DNA of 64,000 bases from Campanula takesimana (lineage: Eukaryota; Streptophyta; Magnoliopsida; Asterales; Campanulaceae). The stretch is from positions 1,984,001 through 2,048,000 of the forward strand of contig JAOWBW010000131.1 in assembly GCA_026119855.1 (NCBI GenBank). Reading direction: 5' to 3'. The notes under the pieces are model-generated. The model had not been told where the DNA came from. It saw nothing but the letters and a program-made list of their open reading frames with translations, and searched no databases. This document shows positions 1 to 9,005 of this stretch, in pieces (the first letter of the stretch is position 1; each line of letters begins with the position of its first letter). A program made the translations under genes and the position numbers.

Positions 1-1333
1 TCACAAAGCTTGAACACGAACTTTGAAGATGATGATTTTCACCCTCTAGCGGTATCCACACTTCAAACGAATATCAAAGGATCTTTGATCTTGGTTGCTA
101 GACCAATATTATGAAACACACTTTCACAATATAATAAAAGAACTATATTGAATTTATTTGTGAATTATTTTGTTCCTCAATCAAGGATATCTTAGAACAA
201 AATAATATCTCTCTCAAACTCTTTGAGACTCACAAAATCACTTGTCAATGTGGTCTGGCCGAATTGGGGTTTTTATACACAATTAAGACCTATTCCAAAT
301 AGGAATCTTGTGCCAAAAACCTTCCCAAATCGAATTAGGAAATTTCCTGTCGGCAGCACCAGGCGCCCGCCTGTAAAGGGCCAGGCGCCCGCCTGAATGA
401 CCAGAAGGTCCCTGTCTTTCTGGAATTACTTCAGGCGCCCGCCTGGTCTGAACCAAGCGCCCGCTCGGTAGACCAAACAGCCCAGAATGTTTCCAAAATT
501 CCTCCAAGGTCCTTTGACTCTAAATTCCAATATATTCCTCTTATTAAAGATTCGTTCTATTGTGTGTGACCCTCTAGGATTATACTAAGTTGGCAATGGG
601 CTCAAACATGATCCCATAAGATATGATTAGGTTCTAGCAAACCGTCATACCTACCCAAATAGTATAACTAGATACAAGTTCGCATTCCTTTAGAATATGT
701 CACAATCCCTTTGTCCACGATGTCATTGAACACAAGTCATGGTTAAACAGTCAACTTGTTTTTGTTCAATACTTTCTCGATTCCGAATATGTTGATAATC
801 CAAATGACATTGATCCAATCAATTCATTTGAGTCCGGCCGAACATTTCATCAACATCATTCCTACGAGAGGCCCAAGCTTGACATCTCTCCGTGGAGGGA
901 CAAATCCATTTAGCTTATTATTCTTCCCAACGGGAATCCGATTATGCCAATCATACCCTTTATAACTACCGTGTTAAGGTAGCGTTTGAATATGTCAAAC
1001 ACAATGTTCATCAAGTGGAAGACTATAATAACTTCATGTCTAAGGATTCAAATGACATAACTAATATGAGATATATGTTCGACATAGACCATGACATAAA
1101 TCTCATACAGCGGGTCATGTCCAGTACCTTGTTCCAAACAAGTACCCATAAATCTAACATGATCATCTCATGATCATTTAGCCTTTATACTAGTGCTTAA
1201 TAAGTACTAGGGACGGGGATTATTATAAGTAAGCATGAACAACAATAATAATCAAAACATCTCTTTATTGATATGAAATAAATGATAACAATTACAACGT
1301 TTATTAAACGTGCCTAGGGCACCACTACCAACA
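1..1333 (-). repeat. Copia-A 3' LTR (cut by window edge)
   Basis: Matches 7015-8347 at an offset of 7014. The element-internal edge ends in CCAACA and is followed directly by the polypurine tract. It carries the same four GC-rich phrases (360-468) as the other LTR. The short open frames visible here are antisense to the element. Confidence 0.95.
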
Positions 1334-1352
1334 ATCTCCCACTTGCCCTAGG
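1334..1352 (-). other. Copia-A polypurine tract
   Basis: On the minus strand this is a purine-rich stretch ending GTGGGAGAT, directly against the 3' LTR start TGTTGG. It is the expected plus-strand DNA primer of a copia element. The same tract precedes the LTR of Copia-C (13525-13538) and, with changes, of Copia-E (28395 onward). Confidence 0.85.
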
Positions 1353-4300
1353 CCCAATCTCCCATGTATCTAATACCCATGGACCTAACATGACCATCAT
1401 GTTTAGCTTGTGGAAGTCCCTTTGTTAGCGGGTCCGCAACATTGTCATCAGTAGGTACTCTGCATATATTTACGTCTCCCCTATCAACGATCTCTCGAAT
1501 GATATGAAAACGCCTAAGTATGTGTTTGGATTTCTGATGTGCTCTTGGTTCCTTTGCTTGAGCAATAGCACCATTATTATCACAATAAAGGTCTATTGGA
1601 TTAGCAATACTAGGAACCACTTCAAGTTCAGTTATGAACTTCTTAATCCAAACAGCTTCCTTTGCAGCATCCGATGCAGCAATATACTCAGCTTCTGTTG
1701 TAGAATCAGCGGTTGTACTTTGCTTGGAACTCTTCCAGCTTACAGCTCCACCATTTAACATAAACACAAAACCCGATTGCGATCGGCTATCATCTTTGTC
1801 AGTTTGGAAGCTTGCATCCGTGTAGGCATTTACAACGAGATCATCTTCCATTCCTCCATAGACCAAAAACGAGTCTTTAGTTCTTCTCAAGTACTTTAGA
1901 ATCGCTTTTACAGCTATCCAGTGATTTTCGCCAGGGTCGGATTGGTATCTACTTGTCATGCTCAAAGCATAAGATACATCCGGCCTAGTACAAATCATGG
2001 CATACATGATGGACCCAATTGCCGAAGCATATGGAACATCATTCATTTTCTCACGCTCATCATTTGTCTTAGGACATTGAGTCTTGCTTAGAGAAACTCC
2101 ATGTAACACTGGCAAGGTGCCTCTCTTAGAATATTCCATACGGAATCTTCTAATGACCTTGTCAATGTATGTACTTTGGCTTAAACCAAGTAGCCTTCTT
2201 GATCTATCTCTATAGATCTTAATGCCAAGTATATATGCGGCTTCACCCATATCTTTCATTGCGAAGCACTTTCCTAACCAAGTCTTCACAGACTGGAGTG
2301 TAGGAATGTCGTTTCCAATGAGCAATATGTCATCCACATATAAAATAAGGAATAGCACTATGCTCCCACTAATCTTCTTGTATACACAAGGCTCATCTTC
2401 GTTCTTGATGAAACCAAACTCTTTGACCGATTCATCAAAACGGAGATTCCAACTCCTTGAAGCTTGCTTCAATCCATAGATGGATCTTTGCAATTTGCAT
2501 ACCTTAGAATCTTGTTCAAAACCTTCTGGTTGTGTCATATACACATCCTCTTGGAGTTTTCCATTCAGGAAAGCGGTTTTGACGTCCATCTGCCATATTT
2601 CATAGTCATGATATGCGGCAATGGCAAGCAAAATTCTTATAGACTTGATCATTGCTACGGGTGAAAAGGTCTCATCATAGTCAATACCATGAACTTGCCT
2701 ATACCCCTTCGCTACAAGCCTAGCTTTGTAAGTATGCACCTTCCCATCCATGTCAGTCTTCTTCTTGAAGACCCATTTGCATCCTATGGTTTTTACACCT
2801 TCGGGTGCATCAATCAAATTCCAAACTTGATTGTCTTGCATGGATTGCAATTCGGATTCCATGGCTCCAAGCCAGTTGTCCGAATCAGGAGAAGACATCG
2901 CCTCTTGGTAGGTTGACGGTTCATCATTCTCAATGATTTCTACCTCATTACTATCCGTTACGAGAAATCCATATCTCTCGGGCTCGGATCGTGACCTACT
3001 AGATCTGCGAGATGCTTGTGTATTTTGAACAGGTTCCACAACTCCTTGTGGTTCTTGTTCTTGTTCCACTATTGGTTCAATGTTATTTTCTGGGTCTCGA
3101 ATTTCTTCAAGATTTATTTTACTCCCACTGATTTCTTTGGAGAGAAACTCTTTCTCTAGAAAGACACCAGTTCGGGCAACAAACACTTTGTTGTCCTCTC
3201 GGTTGTAAAAGTAATATCCTTTAGTTTCCTTAGGATATCCCACGAAAATACATTTATCAGATTTGTGTGCTAGTTTGTCAGAGATGAGTCTCTTGACATA
3301 AACTTCGCAACCCCAAATCCTCATGAAAGATAAACTAGGTTTCTTTCCACTCCACATCTCATATGGAGTCTTTGGAACCGATTTAGTTGGAACTTGATTT
3401 AGTGTGAAAGCATCGGTTTCTAGGGCGTAACCCCAAAAGGATATTGGAAGATCAACTTGACTCATCATTGATCGAACCATGTCTAACAAAGTCCGATTCC
3501 TCCTCTCGGACACACCATTCCATTGTGGTGTTCCAGGTGGAGTCAATTGTGAAACTATTCCACAATTCTTTAGATGATCATCAAATTCTTGACTTAAGTA
3601 TTCTCCACCTCGATCTGATCGAAGTGCCTTAATGCTTTTGCCAAGTTGTTTTTCTACTTCATTTTGAAATATTCTAAATATCTCAAATGCTTCACTTTTA
3701 TGTTTCATTAGGTAAACATACCCAAATCTACTATAATCATCAGTGAAGGTTATGAAGTATTGAAATCCTCCCCTAGCATTGCTACTTAATGGTCCGCATA
3801 CATCGGAATGTATCAACCCCAATAAGTCGCTTGCCCTTTCACCCAACTTGGTAAAAGGTGTCTTAGTCATTTTTCCAAGAAGACACGACTCACAAGTATC
3901 ATATGACTCTAAGTCACATGAACCCAAAAGTCCGTCCCCATGGAGTTTTGAGATACGCTTCTCATTAATATGACCAAGACGGCAATGCCACATATAAGTA
4001 TGATTTACATCATTAGGTTTAGATTTCTTATTTACATGATAGACATTATTTTCATTCTTGACATCCAAGACATAAAGGCCATTAAATGAATTAGCAATAC
4101 CATAAAGCACATCATTTAAATAAATAGAAAATTTCTTATTCTCAATAAGAAACTTAAAACCTTCATTATCCAAACAAGAAATTGAAATAATATTTCTGCT
4201 TAAATCCGGAACATAATAACAATTGTTCAAAACAAGAATTAATCCGGAAGGTAAAGTGACTTCATAAGTCCCTACGGCTAATGCAGCAACTCTTGCTCCA

Positions 4301-5304
4301 TTTCCCACGCGTAGATCTACTTCACCTTCTTTAAGCAGTCTCCTATTCTTTAGTCCCTGCACATTTAGACAAATGTGAGAACCACATCCGGTATCCAATA
4401 CCCAAGAATCAGTGGTAGAAAGGAGAATATCTATCATATAGATACCTGAAGTCGACGCAGCCTTGCTGCTCTTCTTCTTCTTTTGCTCTTCCAAGAAAGC
4501 CTTGCAATTACGTTTCCAATGACCAATTTCTTGACAATGGAAACAGATTGCATCCTTTTGTGAATCAGGTTTTGCCTCAGAAGCCTTGGCAACCTTTGCC
4601 TTGCTTATCTTAGGTTTGACAACTTTTGCCTTACCCTTTCCTTTGGCACTAGCCTTCTTCCCATCATGAACCAAGAGCACGGGAGAACCTTTCTCCACAA
4701 TTTTCATCTCTGCAGTTTTGAGCATCCCATCCAACTCAGAGAGATTCTTATCCATTCCATGCATGTTATAATTCATCACAAACTGATTATAACTTTTAGG
4801 CAATGAATTAAGAATGAGATCCGTGGCTAGCTCCAATGGGATTGGATAGCCAAGTTTCTCAAGGTGCTCTACATAACCTTTCATTTTAAGAAAGTGAGGA
4901 CTCACTTGTTGCCCTTCATTCATTTTACTAGTAGTGAATGCAACAATGGTCTTGTACCTCTCTTGCCTAGCTTGCTCTTGAAACATGGTTCTCAACTCCA
5001 CGCCTATCTCATAGGCTTCCAAATGTTCCAAACTTTGTTGGAGTTTTGAACACATAGCAGCAAGCATGAGACAACTTACATCTCTAGAATCATTACGATG
5101 TTTCTTGTAATTGTCTCTTTCTACCCTAGGGGCAGTAGGCGGTGGTTCAGCAGGGAGAGGCCCATCGAGAATGTACAACTTATCTTCTTGCCTAAGAACA
5201 ATTCTTATGCTTCGGATCCAATCCATAAAGTTTGTACCATTCTCTTCGAGCTTATCCTTCTCAAGGATCGATCGCAACGACATTGATTGAGTGTTATTAG
5301 TCAT
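1348..5304 (-). CDS. Copia gag-pol polyprotein, intact, 1318 aa
   Basis: Single uninterrupted frame carrying all copia domains in order. Gag spans about residues 1-250, with a lysine-rich stretch before a CCHC zinc knuckle at about 254-267 (CFHCQEIGHWKRNC). The aspartic protease has DTG at about 304-306. A pre-integrase HHCC region (WHCRLGH ... CESCLLGK) precedes the integrase core with HSDVCGPL, TDDYSR and the Glu-containing NGVSERRNR. Reverse transcriptase has YVDD near residue 990. RNase H has TTEAEYIAAS and the C-terminal ADPLTKGLP motif. Copia order (integrase before reverse transcriptase) separates it from gypsy. The sequence resembles TNT1-type plant polyproteins; I do not assign a lineage. 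The start is the first ATG after the leader and is followed by typical gag sequence. No stop or frameshift is visible, so it may be functional. Confidence 0.95.
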   Translation of the reverse strand: MTNNTQSMSLRSILEKDKLEENGTNFMDWIRSIRIVLRQEDKLYILDGPLPAEPPPTAPRVERDNYKKHRNDSRDVSCLMLAAMCSKLQQSLEHLEAYEIGVELRTMFQEQARQERYKTIVAFTTSKMNEGQQVSPHFLKMKGYVEHLEKLGYPIPLELATDLILNSLPKSYNQFVMNYNMHGMDKNLSELDGMLKTAEMKIVEKGSPVLLVHDGKKASAKGKGKAKVVKPKISKAKVAKASEAKPDSQKDAICFHCQEIGHWKRNCKAFLEEQKKKKSSKAASTSGIYMIDILLSTTDSWVLDTGCGSHICLNVQGLKNRRLLKEGEVDLRVGNGARVAALAVGTYEVTLPSGLILVLNNCYYVPDLSRNIISISCLDNEGFKFLIENKKFSIYLNDVLYGIANSFNGLYVLDVKNENNVYHVNKKSKPNDVNHTYMWHCRLGHINEKRISKLHGDGLLGSCDLESYDTCESCLLGKMTKTPFTKLGERASDLLGLIHSDVCGPLSSNARGGFQYFITFTDDYSRFGYVYLMKHKSEAFEIFRIFQNEVEKQLGKSIKALRSDRGGEYLSQEFDDHLKNCGIVSQLTPPGTPQWNGVSERRNRTLLDMVRSMMSQVDLPISFWGYALETDAFTLNQVPTKSVPKTPYEMWSGKKPSLSFMRIWGCEVYVKRLISDKLAHKSDKCIFVGYPKETKGYYFYNREDNKVFVARTGVFLEKEFLSKEISGSKINLEEIRDPENNIEPIVEQEQEPQGVVEPVQNTQASRRSSRSRSEPERYGFLVTDSNEVEIIENDEPSTYQEAMSSPDSDNWLGAMESELQSMQDNQVWNLIDAPEGVKTIGCKWVFKKKTDMDGKVHTYKARLVAKGYRQVHGIDYDETFSPVAMIKSIRILLAIAAYHDYEIWQMDVKTAFLNGKLQEDVYMTQPEGFEQDSKVCKLQRSIYGLKQASRSWNLRFDESVKEFGFIKNEDEPCVYKKISGSIVLFLILYVDDILLIGNDIPTLQSVKTWLGKCFAMKDMGEAAYILGIKIYRDRSRRLLGLSQSTYIDKVIRRFRMEYSKRGTLPVLHGVSLSKTQCPKTNDEREKMNDVPYASAIGSIMYAMICTRPDVSYALSMTSRYQSDPGENHWIAVKAILKYLRRTKDSFLVYGGMEDDLVVNAYTDASFQTDKDDSRSQSGFVFMLNGGAVSWKSSKQSTTADSTTEAEYIAASDAAKEAVWIKKFITELEVVPSIANPIDLYCDNNGAIAQAKEPRAHQKSKHILRRFHIIREIVDRGDVNICRVPTDDNVADPLTKGLPQAKHDGHVRSMGIRYMGDWA

Positions 5305-6817
5305 AATCTACAAATATGCAAAATTTCCAAAATTTAATAAGTACCGATTTTCATTAAAGAGATAAATAATGTATTTTTTTAAACAAAATACTCCCACTAA
5401 ATTATATAACCTTCTTATACATCCAATGTATAATATAATTTAATTGGGTTAAGATCCAACTTTAATTTAATTTCAAGTCCGCTAAGGCGGATTACACAAA
5501 ATCAAATTAATTAGGTAGACAACTCTTGTCAATCATATCTCATATGACTCTTAATTCTTTTATGAGATTCTTTTAGAAATCCAATTTCAAAAGCATGTTA
5601 AACCTCATCTTTGCCTAGGCCCAAAACTGTTTTGACGCCCAATTAAGTCTAACCATTTTAAACGCATAGTTAATGTGTCCCGCTAGGGCGTGCCCACATT
5701 ATCTATCTTGCTCAAACATAAATAAATTTAATGCACCTCGCTAGGGCGAATCTACATTAAAATCACTCATGTACTAACAAGTGTTTTAATCATGGCATGG
5801 CAATAAAAGACTTAAAACTTTCTTTGAAGGTTCATCACATATAGCATATAACACATTTATGAGCACATAATATAAACATGTTACACATCAAGTTTAGCCA
5901 CTAAATTAATCCCATTAATTTAAGCATAATATTTATGTGTCATTAGTTTCTCTAAAATTATGAGGATGAGACTATTTCAACTTTGGTTATTATCTCCAAA
6001 TCAAGACAACAAGAAGTGCGGTCGAACTAAGCCATTAGGCAACCACAATCCCGCACTAATTCAAGAAACCAAGAAAGTAGTCCATGTGGCCGAAACTAAG
6101 CAATAGATGGTCTCGATGAACGTAGGCCAATTGCATTCACAATTCCACATGGATCTCCAATCATTGAATCAAGAACTTTGTTTCTCAATTTTAGCAATTA
6201 TGAACTCTTCATAATTCTAACTTCGTTTTGTCTTTGAAACTTTGATTGCGATCAATTTTGGGAAACACAATCTCGATGAACGCAGATTAGCCATCCAAAA
6301 CTTGAACCAATCTAGGAATCACAAGACTAAAACAAATAGGAAAATCAAACCCCAAAATCCACACACAAACCAACTACCCAAAACCCATTCCAGATCAGCA
6401 AGTCTGAAGTGGTCTTGTTACTGGTTTTGTCGGATTTATCGAAAAATTCCAGAATCAGATTTTGAACAAAATCAGAACATTCTGGCCTAGCAAGCGCGCG
6501 CCTGGTCCAGCACAGGCGGGCGCCTGAATGGTCAGAATGGTATGGAATTTTCAAGTTCGAAAATTTTGTCTCAAAATTATTTTTCCCCGATTATTAAAAC
6601 TTTGATCCAATCAAAAATCAATAATCGAAATAATTCAGAATCCACCATAATTTTTTATTGCGATTGAATCGTGCGATTAAGGTTCGAAAAACAATAAACC
6701 ACATAAAATCACAAAACACATAAACATCATATAATCCAATATTCATATCATGCTTGGCACATAAACAATTTATATACACAACATGATCCAAGTATTGAAT
6801 TAATCAACATGAACCGG
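5305..6817 (-). other. Copia-A untranslated leader
   Basis: About 1.5 kb between primer site and gag, AT-rich and without a convincing gene. It holds the twin hairpins at 6015-6153, a degenerate third trace near 6250-6300, and a GC-rich pair at 6492-6527 that echoes the LTR phrases. The short open frames here do not resemble proteins I know. Confidence 0.8.
6015..6153 (-). promoter_or_regulatory. Twin leader hairpins of Copia-A
   Basis: Hairpin 1 pairs AGTGCGG (6015-6021) with CCGCACT (6051-6057). Hairpin 2 pairs TCCATGTGG (6081-6089) with CCACATGGA (6145-6153). The text just inside each 5' arm is similar (CGAACTAAGC / CGAAACTAAGC). In hairpin 1 an inner GCC-ATTA-GGC mini-hairpin follows; in hairpin 2 that part is enlarged and altered. 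The same paired layout with different stem sequences occurs in Copia-B and Copia-E. A role in RNA packaging, dimerisation or translation is only a guess. Confidence 0.7.
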
Positions 6818-6829
6818 GCTCTGATACCA
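6818..6829 (-). other. Copia-A primer binding site (tRNA-iMet)
   Basis: The minus strand reads TGGTATCAGAGC, the standard site complementary to the 3' end of initiator methionine tRNA. It is one base from the 5' LTR. Confidence 0.95.
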
Positions 6830-6830
6830 C

Positions 6831-8347
6831 TGTTGGGTTTCCTAGTAACATGCGCAGCGGAATTTAGCAATTAAAATTTTAAGAAACCCAAAGCCATGGA
6901 TCCGTTCATATGATTAAATCAAATACAACAAGATGAATAGAGGAATAACTAACCCTTGATGACTATGAATTTTCTCTTGGTCTTTGGTGGAGAAACTTGA
7001 AGACTTGATCACGATCACAAAGCTTGAACACGAACTTTGAAGATGATGATTTTCACCCTCTAGCGGTATCCACACTTCGAACGAATATCAAAAGATCTTT
7101 GATCTTGGTTGCTAGACCAATATTATGAAACACACTTTCACAATATAATAAAAGAACTATATTGAATTTATTTGTGAATTATTTTGTTCCTCAATCAAGG
7201 ATATCTTAGAACAAAATAATATCTCTCTCAAACTCTTTGAGACTCACAAAATCACTTGTCAATGTGGTCTGGCCGAATTGGGGTTTTTATACACAATTAA
7301 GACCTATTCCAAATAGGAATCTTGTGCCAAAAACCTTCCCAAATCGAATTAGGAATTTTCCTGTCGGCAGCACCAGGCGCCCGCCTGTAAAGGGCCAGGC
7401 GCCCGCCTGAATGACCAGAAGGTCCCTGTCTTTCTGGAATTACTTCAGGCGCCCGCCTGGTCTGAACCAAGCGCCCGCTCGGTAGACCAAACAGCCCAGA
7501 ATGTTTCCAAAATTCCTCCAAGGTCCTTTGACTCTAAATTCCAATATATTCCTCTTATTAAAGATTCGTTCTATTGTGTGTGACCCTCTAGGATTATACT
7601 AAGTTGGCAATGGGCTCAAACATGATCCCATAAGATATGATTAGGTTCTAGCAAACCGTCATACCTACCCAAATAGTATAACTAGATACAAGTTCGCATT
7701 CCTTTAGAATATGTCACAATCCCTTTGTCCACGATGTCATTGAACACAAGTCATGGTTAAACAGTCAACTTGTTTTTGTTCAATACTTTCTCGATTCCGA
7801 ATATGTTGATAATCCAAATGACATTGATCCAATCAATTCATTTGAGTCCGGCCGAACATTTCATCAACATCATTCCTACGAGAGGCCCAAGCTTGACATC
7901 TCTCCGTGGAGGGACAAATCCATTTAGCTTATTATTCTTCCCAACGGGAATCCGATTATGCCAATCATACCCTTTATAACTACCGTGTTAAGGTAGCGTT
8001 TGAATATGTCAAACACAATGTTCATCAAGTGGAAGACTATAATAACTTCATGTCTAAGGATTCAAATGACATAACTAATATGAGATATATGTTCGACATA
8101 GACCATGACATAAATCTCATACAGCGGGTCATGTCCAGTACCTTGTTCCAAACAAGTACCCATAAATCTAACATGATCATCTCATGATCATTTAGCCTTT
8201 ATACTAGTGCTTAATAAGTACTAGGGACGGGGATTATTATAAGTAAGCATGAACAACAATAATAATCAAAACATCTCTTTATTGATATGAAATAAATGAT
8301 AACAATTACAACGTTTATTAAACGTGCCTAGGGCACCACTACCAACA
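6831..8347 (-). repeat. Copia-A 5' LTR, 1517 bp
   Basis: Bounded by TGTTGG at 6831 and CCAACA at 8347. On the sense strand a TATAAAAA box lies at 7291-7284, with the GC-rich phrase array 82 bp upstream of it. A short hairpin (ATGATCAT at 8173-8180 and 8184-8191) sits near the U3 start. The block ATGCGCAGCGG near the primer-site end is shared with Copia-C and Copia-F and, altered, with Copia-E. Confidence 0.95.
7374..7482 (-). promoter_or_regulatory. GC-rich phrase array in Copia-A promoter
   Basis: Three exact copies of the near-palindromic phrase CAGGCGCCCGCCTG (7374-7387, 7396-7409, 7446-7459) plus a diverged fourth (7471-7482) stand out in AT-rich sequence. The other LTR has the same copies at 360-468. 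They lie just upstream of the TATA box on the sense strand. Confidence 0.75.
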
Positions 8348-8351
8348 CCTT

Positions 8352-8540
8352 GTAAGTCAACCCTCTCCATAGAGTCAAGTTGACCATGTCTCGTGTGAGT
8401 CAACCCTCTCCAATAGAGCCATGTTGACCATGCCCCATGTAAGTCAACCTTCTCCAAAGAGCCAAATGGACCATGTCCAGTGTAAGTCGACCCTCTCCAA
8501 TAGAGCTAAGTTGACCATGTCCCAAGTTGACCCTGTCCCG
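8352..8540 (+). repeat. Tandem repeat, about 43-44 bp unit, four copies
   Basis: Units begin GTRAGTCRACC at about 8352, 8395, 8439 and 8482 and share TTGACCATGTCC at their ends. Spacings are 43, 44 and 43. There are no unique spacers, so this is a minisatellite and not CRISPR. Confidence 0.85.
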
Positions 8541-8603
8541 CCTCTAAACTCGCCAAGAGTCATGCCTATTCCTCTAGGAGAGAATGACAGATATTCCGCT
8601 ACA

Positions 8604-8805
8604 ACCTTAGGCTTGAGGCGCTAAGTTCCTCACCCGACTTTGAATAGTCACCCTTAGGTTTGAGACTCTAAGTTCCTCACCCAACTTTGAATAGTCACCC
8701 TTAGGCTTGAGACGCTAAGTTCCTCACTCGACTTTGAATAGTCACCCTTAGGTTTGAGACGCCAAGTTCCTCACCCGACCTTAATGGTCACTTTTAGGTT
8801 TGAGT
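8604..8805 (+). repeat. Tandem repeat, 47 bp unit, about five copies
   Basis: The marker GYTTGAG recurs at 8611, 8658, 8705, 8752 and 8798, each followed by AAGTTCCTCAC and TAGTCACCCTTAGG variants. Confidence 0.9.
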
Positions 8806-9005
8806 AGCCATAAAGTTTCTCACCTTCAGAACTACGACCGGCTTGATTCCCTCGGATAGGGATACGTAGGAATCCTTTACAAATAAGGGTCCAGCCACTT
8901 GACCACTTCGGTCACCTTCTCTCCCATCGTGATAGTTCACCATATCGGGATTCTTCTTTTATCGACAACCCCGCTACCTTCGAAAGCGCCGTTGACGAGG
9001 GGCTC
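8806..9005 (+). other. Tat-A 3' untranslated end
   Basis: Non-repetitive sequence between the arrays and the LTR. No coding signal is seen. The GAGGGG stretch just before 9006 could be a short, weak polypurine tract. Confidence 0.5.

Larger units (their letters stand above)
1..8347 (-). mobile_element. Copia-A: near-complete Ty1/copia LTR retrotransposon
   Basis: Read on the minus strand the order is 5' LTR (8347-6831), tRNA-iMet primer site, leader, one gag-pol reading frame (5304-1348), polypurine tract and 3' LTR (1333 to beyond base 1). Bases 1-1333 repeat 7015-8347 almost exactly; I noticed only about three substitutions. The left LTR is cut by the window edge by about 184 bases. Near-identical LTRs and an open polyprotein mean a recent insertion that may still be competent. 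It lies inside the 3' region of Tat-A. The expected target duplication is the 5 bases at 8348-8352, but its partner lies outside the window. Confidence 0.95.

Noticed and set aside
283..507. Short proline/arginine-rich open frame in the Copia-A LTR (also 7297-7521)
   Set aside because: It is created by the GC-rich phrase array and lies in promoter sequence. No family resemblance.
8352..8805. Regular repeats resembling a CRISPR array
   Set aside because: Units of 43-47 bp are joined head to tail without unique spacers, and the setting is a plant retrotransposon 3' region.
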